A stretch of 22,269 nt of DNA from JAGWFU01 sp035534575 (GTDB taxonomy: Archaea > Micrarchaeota > Micrarchaeia > Micrarchaeales > Micrarchaeaceae): the NCBI GenBank assembly GCA_035534575.1, contig DATLRT010000010.1, positions 1-22,269 on the forward strand. Direction: 5' to 3'. A model generated the notes under the pieces. The model was not told the DNA's origin. It made no database searches and saw only the letters and a program-made list of their open reading frames with translations. The translations under genes and the position numbers were made by a program. Shown one piece after another: positions 1 to 6,034 of this stretch. Position 1 is the stretch's first letter, and every line of letters begins with the position of its first letter.

Positions 1-150
1 GATAGCGCACAAGCGATGACACTACGAGCGCGCTCAAGGGGATGAAACGCGCCGGCGGGTGCCCAGTGAGTATGCAAGGCCTTTGCGCCGCTCAGACCAA
101 TGCTGCCTAGAACAAAAAGAGGGCTACGGCCTGCCACTACCCTCTGTGCC
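1..150 (+). ncRNA. rnpB: RNase P RNA, 3' part (partial, cut by window start)
   Basis: There is no convincing reading frame here, but the bases match the 3' portion of an RNase P RNA. A GAUGAAACG element (41-49) is followed by a GC-rich stem region. Then comes CUCAGACCAAUGCUGCC (about 91-107), which resembles conserved region IV. AGAACA...GGGCUA (about 109-126) resembles conserved region V, the 3' strand of helix P4. The 5' half with conserved region I would lie upstream of the window, so P4 pairing cannot be tested here. The 3' end is a guess, since the P1/P2 partner strands are missing. By family knowledge this RNA is the catalytic core of the enzyme that removes tRNA 5' leaders. The call rests on motif recall without a covariance search. 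Confidence 0.6.
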
Positions 151-181
151 CGAAATGCGACGGCCTTCTCTCGTCAAGTCC

Positions 182-220
182 GCAAAGGTATATAAATACG
201 ACTACCGAAAGGTTTATATA
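182..220 (+). promoter_or_regulatory. Tandem TATA/BRE elements upstream of tfb
   Basis: Two archaeal promoter cores follow each other. GCAAAGG plus TATATAAAT lies at 182-197, and CCGAAAG plus TTTATATA lies at about 204-220. Both have a purine-rich BRE-like element before the TATA. Initiation about 25 bases downstream of the second would give a leader of roughly 75 bases before the tfb ATG at 317. One box could serve a separate short transcript; the sequence does not decide. Confidence 0.6.
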
Positions 221-316
221 TTTATTCCCTCACAATAGTAGTGCTGCTTTTGCTAAGATTCTTAAACGTTACCCTATATCTTGCATCTGTTAGCTCTTAC
301 GCTCATCGGTGAAACA

Positions 317-1495
317 ATGAGGAACAACTCAAAGAATAAGATAAAGACAAAGGTCTCAAACAAGCCAAAGAACAGTACTGCAAAGAAGGTCTCAAAGCCG
401 TCAAAGCCGGTGCAGTCGGCACAGCCAGCGCAGCCAAGGAAGATTATAGTCAGCGGCGACAAACTCAGCATAGCCGATGCCCCGAAGAGAGGCGCAAGGC
501 AGGTCGCACAGACTGAGGAGATATCGGTCCAGTCCATGCCAATGCAGTCCGGAACGCCGTCGCCCCAGGTTGACCCCAGGACTCACGAGTCCACAAAGAG
601 GTGCTCGAGCTGCGGCAGCACTGATCTCATATTCGACGGAGAGAGAGGAGAGCTGGTATGCAACAACTGCGGTCTCGTCATAGAGGAGAACATGACCGAC
701 AGCGGACCTGAGTGGAGAGCGTTCGACGCCGACCAGAGGAACGCCAGGGCAAGGACGGGCGCACCAATCAAGTACACAAAGCCCAACAGGGGACTTGTCA
801 CGGAGATAGATCTTTACAATAAGGACATTAGGGGGGTGAGGATACCCTCAAAGAGGCAGGCACAGCTGTACAGGATGAGGAAGTGGCACAAGAGGGCCAG
901 CATCGCCAGCTCGAGCGAGAGGAACTACCTCATCGCCTTGCCAGAGCTGAACAGGGTCTCGAGCTACCTCGGTCTCCCGGACAACATCAGGGAGTCGGCC
1001 GCCCTTCTATATAGGAAGTGCGTGCAGAACAACCTGATAAGGGGAAGGCCTATCGAGACTGTGGTGCAGGCTGTAATATACGCATCGTGCAGGCAGGCGG
1101 GAATGCCGAGGACGCTTGACGAGATATCCAGCATATCCGGACTGCCTAAGAAGGAGATCGGAAGGGCCTACAGGGTGATATCCCACGACCTGAACCTCAA
1201 GATACCGCTCACGGACCCGGTAAACTACGTGCCGAGGTACGTGAACGCGCTCAAGCTGAGCGGAGAGGCGCAGGAGAAGGCGATAGACCTCCTCAAGGAC
1301 GCGATGAAGAAGGGCTTGGTCTCCGGAAGGAGCCCGACCGGCGTCAGCGCCGCAGCGGTGTACATCGCGGGCGCGCTTGCGGGAGAGAGGAGGACGCAGA
1401 AGGAGGTCGCAGATGTGGCCGGAGTGACTGAGGTCACGATAAGGAACAGGTACAGGGAGCTCAAGGAGCAGCTCAACATAGACGTGAACCTGTAA
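317..1495 (+). CDS. tfb: Transcription initiation factor B (TFB/TFIIB)
   Basis: This basal factor bridges the TBP-bound promoter and RNA polymerase and sets the start site. It is 392 residues from ATG 317. That start has GGTGA ending a few bases upstream; an upstream in-frame TTG at 281 has no such element. A zinc ribbon is formed by C96, C99, C115 and C118. It is followed by the conserved B-reader/linker region (SGPEWRAFD, then RTGAP). Two cyclin-like repeats follow, at about residues 195-285 and 290-385, the second ending in a helix-turn-helix (EVADVAGVTEVTIRNRY). The odd feature is the N-terminus. About 95 residues of Lys/Ser/Gln/Pro-rich, probably disordered sequence precede the zinc ribbon, which normally sits within the first few dozen residues. 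An internal ATG at 536 could give a form lacking most of the tail. Confidence 0.95.
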   Translation: MRNNSKNKIKTKVSNKPKNSTAKKVSKPSKPVQSAQPAQPRKIIVSGDKLSIADAPKRGARQVAQTEEISVQSMPMQSGTPSPQVDPRTHESTKRCSSCGSTDLIFDGERGELVCNNCGLVIEENMTDSGPEWRAFDADQRNARARTGAPIKYTKPNRGLVTEIDLYNKDIRGVRIPSKRQAQLYRMRKWHKRASIASSSERNYLIALPELNRVSSYLGLPDNIRESAALLYRKCVQNNLIRGRPIETVVQAVIYASCRQAGMPRTLDEISSISGLPKKEIGRAYRVISHDLNLKIPLTDPVNYVPRYVNALKLSGEAQEKAIDLLKDAMKKGLVSGRSPTGVSAAAVYIAGALAGERRTQKEVADVAGVTEVTIRNRYRELKEQLNIDVNL

Positions 1496-1522
1496 CTGTC
1501 TGCATAGATCCACAGTGTCTTC

Positions 1523-1945
1523 ATGAAAAGTCTTTACGCGGCAATGGGAGCGATCCTATTGCTCGCGGTTTTATTTTATAACACCTACGCGCAGAGCTAC
1601 TCGCCGGAATCGATGAATCTTTCGTCCGCGATAAACTCCACCAAGGCGTATCTGCAAAGCGTGAACACAAGTTCTTACCTGATCTTCTATCCCAACCTGA
1701 AGGTCGCGTACTCTGAGATGTATCTCGCGATGAACCAGTCGTTCAGCAATCAGAGCAAGGCCTTTGCGCTGCTCAACGAATCGAGGACAAGCGCATCAGC
1801 CGAGCAGTCTCGCCTGAACGGATACAAGAATGAGTCAGCATACCTTCTCGGCGGGATAACTGTTGCACTGGGTCTCGCGCTCTACGTACTGATGAAGCCT
1901 GTGAGAGGCCGCTCAGCGAGGGCCAAGGCACCAAAGCGCGAATAA
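1523..1945 (+). CDS. Predicted membrane-anchored surface protein, function unknown
   Basis: I do not recognise a family. The 140-residue protein starts with a hydrophobic segment (about residues 5-20) that looks like a signal peptide or anchor and ends in AQS. A polar Ser/Asn/Tyr-rich region of about 80 residues follows. A second hydrophobic helix (about 106-124) is followed by a short basic tail rich in Arg and Lys. The basic tail suggests the C-terminus is cytoplasmic and the polar middle is outside. The middle carries seven N-glycosylation sequons (N32, N38, N48, N71, N76, N85, N103). ATG 1523 lies 27 bases after the tfb stop and has GTGTC three bases before it, so it may be read through from tfb. 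It could be a small S-layer-associated or pilin-like protein, but nothing specific supports that. Confidence 0.75.
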   Translation: MKSLYAAMGAILLLAVLFYNTYAQSYSPESMNLSSAINSTKAYLQSVNTSSYLIFYPNLKVAYSEMYLAMNQSFSNQSKAFALLNESRTSASAEQSRLNGYKNESAYLLGGITVALGLALYVLMKPVRGRSARAKAPKRE

Positions 1946-2063
1946 GATAAGAAGCCAGCTCGTTCTATTGGTCTTTTCGGTGGGCTTGGACAATCGTCAA
2001 AGTTTTGAAAAGTTGGAGAGTAGCTTTAAGAAGGTAGCTCTCGAATGACAATTGGATGAGTCA

Positions 2064-2321
2064 ATGGCGCAGGAATACCAGATAGTGGAAAACGTAGAGG
2101 AGGGAACCGTCTACGACATGAAGGTCGACGCGAAGGGTGCCAGGGGAGAGGGCATCGGCAAGGTAGGCCAGTTCGTTGTCTTCATCAAGAACGCCAAGAC
2201 GAGGATCGGCAACATATACAAGGTCAAGGTCACGAAGGTATATCGCACATTTGCGTACGCGGAACTGCAGGGAGGCAAGAGGCAATTCGTCGGAAGCGGG
2301 AGCATGTTGGACTTCTCATAG
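2064..2321 (+). CDS. Stand-alone TRAM domain protein
   Basis: This is an 85-residue protein made almost entirely of one TRAM domain, an OB-like RNA-binding fold. The signature is an N-terminal ENVEEGTVYDMKV strand, then GARGEGIGKVGQFVVFIKNA, then a KVKVTKVYRTFAYAEL strand. By family knowledge, single-TRAM archaeal proteins bind RNA and act like cold-shock-type RNA chaperones. A role in translation or RNA folding is therefore likely but inferred. The frame is open back to a TTG at 2052. ATG 2064 is preferred because GGATGAG precedes it at the usual distance. A 118-base gap separates it from the upstream membrane protein, so it probably has its own promoter (A/T-rich, around 2021-2030, weak). 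Confidence 0.88.
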   Translation: MAQEYQIVENVEEGTVYDMKVDAKGARGEGIGKVGQFVVFIKNAKTRIGNIYKVKVTKVYRTFAYAELQGGKRQFVGSGSMLDFS

Positions 2322-2345
2322 AAGTCCAGCTCCGTTTTCGGAAGG

Positions 2346-2353
2346 CTTTATAT
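2346..2353 (+). promoter_or_regulatory. TATA box in the TRAM-psmB gap (distal)
   Basis: TTTATATA sits just after the TRAM gene, preceded by CGGAAGGC. Initiation about 25 bases downstream would give a leader of roughly 165 bases on psmB, or an independent short RNA. The gap of 216 bases has no convincing gene. Confidence 0.5.
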
Positions 2354-2487
2354 AATTGATGGTTCAATGTATATTGTTTCTTTTGCGAATTAAAAGTTTG
2401 TTCGCGCGGCCTAATCCGACGGTAATAACTGCTTGGTGGCGGTTGTTTTGCGCAAATACCGATACGAATTTCAAGGCATGCATACAG

Positions 2488-2496
2488 CATATAAAT
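2488..2496 (+). promoter_or_regulatory. TATA box of psmB (proximal)
   Basis: CATATAAAT lies about 45 bases before the psmB ATG, predicting a leader of about 20 bases. This is the better placed of two TATA boxes in the gap. Confidence 0.6.
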
Positions 2497-2537
2497 TTCG
2501 TTAAATAGTTCGCGCTTATTGGATAAATGGTGTTGAT

Positions 2538-3176
2538 ATGGATGTAGATAACAAGAAGGGATACCTGAAGGGTACGACCACGATAGGTCTCATTTGCAGC
2601 GACGGCGTAGTTGTCGGAGCTGACTCAAGGGCCACCGCTTACACTTTCATAGCCAATACTGAGGTGAGGAAGGTCTGGAAGATAGACAACAACCTCGCAA
2701 TGACGATCGCGGGCACAGTGGGCGACGCCCAGGAGCTGATAAGGGTGCTCAAGGCTCAGGCAGAGATATACAAGATGAACGAGAACAGGCTGATGACGCC
2801 CAAGTCCGCTGCCTCACTGCTGTCAATCATACTTCAACAGAACAAGTACATGCCTTTCGAGGTCGGTCTCATAATTGCCGGGCTTGACGGCGATGTACCT
2901 CAGATGTACAACATAGACGCGATAGGCGGCTACACCGAGGAGAGCAAGTTCACCGCAACGGGAAGCGGATCGCTCACGGCCATCGGATACCTTGAGGACG
3001 CATATAAGAAGGGGCTGTCCGTAAAGGAGGGTGTCAAGATAGTCGGTAAGGCGCTGTCGATAGCCATGAGGAGGGACGCGGCCACCGGAAACAACATGAC
3101 CATCGCGGTAATAACCAAGAACGCGTACACCGAGTACACGGACAAGGACCTCGAGAAGTTCTCAACGGCAAAGTAA
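2538..3176 (+). CDS. psmB: 20S proteasome beta subunit
   Basis: This is the catalytic subunit of the archaeal 20S proteasome, which degrades unfolded or tagged proteins. A 12-residue propeptide ends in Gly12. Self-cleavage there exposes Thr13, the N-terminal nucleophile, in GTTTIG. Asp29 and Lys45 correspond to mature D17 and K33 of the active site. Later signatures are GSGS and MRRDAATGNN, where the family has its Ser and Asp partners. The length of 212 residues is typical. The ATG is preceded by GGTGTTGAT. No alpha subunit or PAN ATPase gene is in the window, so the partners must lie elsewhere. Confidence 0.96.
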   Translation: MDVDNKKGYLKGTTTIGLICSDGVVVGADSRATAYTFIANTEVRKVWKIDNNLAMTIAGTVGDAQELIRVLKAQAEIYKMNENRLMTPKSAASLLSIILQQNKYMPFEVGLIIAGLDGDVPQMYNIDAIGGYTEESKFTATGSGSLTAIGYLEDAYKKGLSVKEGVKIVGKALSIAMRRDAATGNNMTIAVITKNAYTEYTDKDLEKFSTAK

Positions 3177-3294
3177 CCGCATCATACACACACCAACTCG
3201 GTTTTGTTGTTGCATCCATCATACACGATTAATCAGGCGACAGGCGGAAATAGGGAAAGACAGCGATTAGGATAGGATAAGACATAGTGATTTT

Positions 3295-5265
3295 TTGGAA
3301 GAGAGACCAGTAGGAAACGGGGAGGATAGGCCCCAGAGATTGAAGGCTGAGGACATATTCGACAGGATAGAGCAGATGCTGCCCGGAGAGGCCGGCTTCA
3401 TAAAGGCCGAGTTCGAGGGGCCCGACATAGTCGTCTACCTGAAGAACGCTAAGCTGCTCTACCAGGACGACTCCGTGATAAGGAACATAGCCTCGTCAAT
3501 CAAGAAGAAGCTGATAATAAGGAGCGAGGCAAGCGCGCTGATGAAGCCCGAGGAGGCTCTTGAGACCATAACCGGCATAATACCCAAGGAGGCCGTGGTC
3601 AGCAGCATAAAGTTTGTGCCAGAGTTCTGCGAGGTCTACATAGACGCGCTCAAGCCTGGGCTTGTCATCGGAAAGGGCGGATCCACGCTGAAGGAGATAG
3701 CGCTCAGGACAAACTGGACGCCGAAGGTTCTCAGGACCCCGACGATGAGCAGCGACACGATAAGCGGCGTAAGGGCTCTTATGTTCAACGAGGCGGACTT
3801 CAGGAAGAAGTTCCTCCACGACGTTGGCAAGGACATTAACAAGGTGATCAACAAGAGCGAGTGGCTCAAGGCCACCGCGCTCGGAGGCTACAGGGAGGTG
3901 GGAAGGAGCAGCCTTCTTCTGGAGACGCCCAACTCGAAGATAATACTAGACTGCGGTCTGAGTCCGGAGCCGTCCATCAGGGGCAGCGACGCTAACGCGC
4001 ACTCGGAGGTAAACAAGGCCTTCCCGTATCTTGACAGCGCGAACCTCTCGATAAACGAGCTGGACGCGATAGTCATAACTCACGCTCACATGGACCACAT
4101 AGGCTTCGTGCCATACCTGTTCAAGTTCGGGTACGATGGACCGGTCTACTGCACACCGCCCACAAGGGATCTGGCGGCGCTGCTGCTCAACGACTACCTT
4201 AAGCTGGTGCAGAGGACCGGAGGCACTCCGCTCTACGGCGAGAAGGACGTCAGGAAGATGCTTACGCACATGATAACAAGGGACTACGGAGAGGTCACCA
4301 ACATAACCGACGAGCTCAAGCTCACATACCACAACGCCGGGCACATACTCGGCAGCTCCACCGTGCACCTGCACGTGGGAGAGGGGATGTACAACATTGT
4401 GCACACCGGGGACATGAAGTACGGGTTCACCAGGCTGTACGACCCCACTGACGTTAAGTACCCCAGGGTAGATGCGCTCTTCATAGAGAGCACGTACGGA
4501 GGCCCGAACGACATCACGAAGAACAGGAACGATGCCGAGAGGGAGCTTATGGAGATGATAAGCCAGACCATAAAGGGCGGAGGCAAGGTGCTGATACCCC
4601 TGTTCGCGGTTGGAAGGAGCCAGGAGATACAGCTGGTGCTCGAGAACTACATGGCGATGAACGGGCAGTACAAGCTCGACGTGCCCGTCTACCTCGACGG
4701 AATGATACTTGAGGCAAGCGCCATACACACGGCATACCCCGAGTACCTGAAGGAGAGCCTCAGAAACAGGATACTGAACAACAGGTCCCCGTTCGAGAGC
4801 GAGATATTCGAGGTCATAAAGGGAGAGAGGGAGGAGATATTCGAGAGGGGTCCCTCGATCATACTCGCCAGCGGTGGAATGATGAACGGCGGAGCCAGCG
4901 TAGAGTACTTCAAGAGGCTGGCAGACGACCCTAAGAACACGCTGATATTTGCGGGATACAACGGCTCAGGCTCCATGGGAAGGAGGATACAGAACGGGGT
5001 CAAGGAGATTCCGATGCCCGACCAGGACGGCAGGCTGCTCCCGATAACGGTCAACATGCAGGTCAAGACCGCCGACGGATTCTCCGGACACAGCGACAGG
5101 AGGCAGCTCCTGAGCTTCGTGGAGCACCTGAGGCCGAGGCCGAAGAACATCTACACCATGCACGGGGAGGAATCGAAGTGCGAGGATCTCGCTAGGGCGC
5201 TCGGAAGGGCGATCCACGCCGAGGGAAGGGCGCCGATGAACCTCGACTCGATAAGGCTGAAGTGA
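3295..5265 (+). CDS. KH/beta-CASP metallo-beta-lactamase ribonuclease (archaeal CPSF, FttA-type)
   Basis: This protein matches the archaeal CPSF1/FttA family, an endo/exo-ribonuclease that drives transcription termination and 3'-end formation. The N-terminal 150 residues hold KH-type modules, including the GxxG loop VIGKGG (124-129). The metallo-beta-lactamase core has HAHMDH at 263-268, H350 in GHILGSS and D373 in HTGDMK. The beta-CASP part ends with SGHSD (H599) and YTMHGE (H623). All metal ligands are present, so it should be active. Length 656 is close to the family norm. No ATG precedes residue 28. TTG 3295 is chosen because GTGAT ends three bases before it and because a later start would cut the first KH module. 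It converges on the next gene with a 5-base gap. Confidence 0.93.
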   Translation: MEERPVGNGEDRPQRLKAEDIFDRIEQMLPGEAGFIKAEFEGPDIVVYLKNAKLLYQDDSVIRNIASSIKKKLIIRSEASALMKPEEALETITGIIPKEAVVSSIKFVPEFCEVYIDALKPGLVIGKGGSTLKEIALRTNWTPKVLRTPTMSSDTISGVRALMFNEADFRKKFLHDVGKDINKVINKSEWLKATALGGYREVGRSSLLLETPNSKIILDCGLSPEPSIRGSDANAHSEVNKAFPYLDSANLSINELDAIVITHAHMDHIGFVPYLFKFGYDGPVYCTPPTRDLAALLLNDYLKLVQRTGGTPLYGEKDVRKMLTHMITRDYGEVTNITDELKLTYHNAGHILGSSTVHLHVGEGMYNIVHTGDMKYGFTRLYDPTDVKYPRVDALFIESTYGGPNDITKNRNDAERELMEMISQTIKGGGKVLIPLFAVGRSQEIQLVLENYMAMNGQYKLDVPVYLDGMILEASAIHTAYPEYLKESLRNRILNNRSPFESEIFEVIKGEREEIFERGPSIILASGGMMNGGASVEYFKRLADDPKNTLIFAGYNGSGSMGRRIQNGVKEIPMPDQDGRLLPITVNMQVKTADGFSGHSDRRQLLSFVEHLRPRPKNIYTMHGEESKCEDLARALGRAIHAEGRAPMNLDSIRLK

Positions 5266-5270
5266 AGCTA

Positions 5271-5942
5271 TCACACCCTCAGTGTGGTTATGTTCATTAT
5301 CAGGTGCTGGGTCAGGTTCTGCATGCTGGATATGCATAGCTCGCTCATCCTGTTGACCGTCTCGTTCTGGATCACTATGTTGTTGGATCCGTTCATTGCT
5401 GTCGCGCTTTTCTGAGCTATGCTTATGAGCTTATTCTGGAACTCGCATATGCTTCCCACGCAGAAGGGGAAAGTGCTTGGGCCCCAGGACACGACGCTTA
5501 TCGAGGTCTCGCATGTGTTGGCGATGTTGTTGAGCTGGTTCAGGCCGGTCATGGTCATGCTTATGATCTTGTCTGAGACCATGTGGGACACGTTCTGCAG
5601 GCTCTCAATCACGCGATTGGAGAAGATGTTGGACACATAGTCCATCCTGTTCATCAGCTCATTGCCATGGTTCCTTAGCAGGTTCATCGCATCCGCCACG
5701 TTGCTCTGCGTAACGGCGGCACTAAGCTTGTCCGGCACATGCTGCCTCGCATAGGAGAACAGCCGATCCCATTCAGCCTTGGTCATCATGTCGGAGCTGG
5801 CCGTAATCCCTGTTCCCGTAGCTATAAAGCCCGCAATCGGGGCAAAGATGCGGGCTGCGCGGCTGCCGAATTTCGCGCTTTCCTTGCTAGTAACATTGTC
5901 CGGAGCTACGTCCTCATTTACCTTCTTCTTGCCTGCAAACAT
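5271..5942 (-). CDS. Hypothetical protein with one hydrophobic segment and four cysteines
   Basis: I do not recognise this 223-residue protein. A short basic N-terminus is followed by a moderately hydrophobic stretch at about residues 29-48 (IFAPIAGFIATGTGITAS) that could be an anchor or uncleaved signal. The rest is polar and mostly helical in character. It contains four cysteines in its C-terminal half (CETS, FCVG, ICEF, LCIS) and several N-glycosylation sequons, including NVS, NGS, NET, NLT and NIT. That pattern would fit an extracytoplasmic, disulfide-stabilised protein, but this is inference. The ATG is preceded by AAGAT, and a TATA-like TTAAATAT on the - strand lies about 27-35 bases upstream. 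It is divergent from the PEP-utilizer gene and shares a 92-base control region with it. Confidence 0.7.
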   Translation of the reverse strand: MFAGKKKVNEDVAPDNVTSKESAKFGSRAARIFAPIAGFIATGTGITASSDMMTKAEWDRLFSYARQHVPDKLSAAVTQSNVADAMNLLRNHGNELMNRMDYVSNIFSNRVIESLQNVSHMVSDKIISMTMTGLNQLNNIANTCETSISVVSWGPSTFPFCVGSICEFQNKLISIAQKSATAMNGSNNIVIQNETVNRMSELCISSMQNLTQHLIMNITTLRV

Positions 5943-5967
5943 CCAATCTTTAGTATCTGCATCGATG

Positions 5968-6002
5968 ATAATATTTAACCCTTTCCTGCAGGGTTTTTAT
6001 AT
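5968..6002. promoter_or_regulatory. Divergent promoter pair around an inverted repeat
   Basis: Two TATA-like elements point in opposite directions. On - , TTAAATATT (5970-5978) serves the gene ending at 5271. On + , TTTTTATAT (5994-6002) serves the 6035 gene. Between them is a perfect 6-base inverted repeat, AACCCT (5977-5982) and AGGGTT (5990-5995), with a 7-base spacer. A regulator bound there would touch both promoters. Confidence 0.5.
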
Positions 6003-6034
6003 CTGCACAGCCAAGTTTCTTTGCTGATGGTCTC

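Noticed and set aside
281..316. A TTG start giving TFB twelve extra residues.
   Set aside because: ATG 317 has GGTGA at the expected distance. The upstream TTG has none and the added residues are not family-like.
2359..2508. A 49-codon + strand frame between the TRAM gene and psmB.
   Set aside because: Its ATG is only a few bases after the TATA box, so it would precede the transcript start. It has codon use unlike the neighbours and no recognisable protein pattern.
3946..4728. A long - strand frame of 260 codons inside the KH/beta-CASP gene, and similar long antisense frames inside dnaK, trm5 and the PEP-utilizer genes.
   Set aside because: They lie wholly opposite genes with clear family motifs, and their products are low-complexity shadows.
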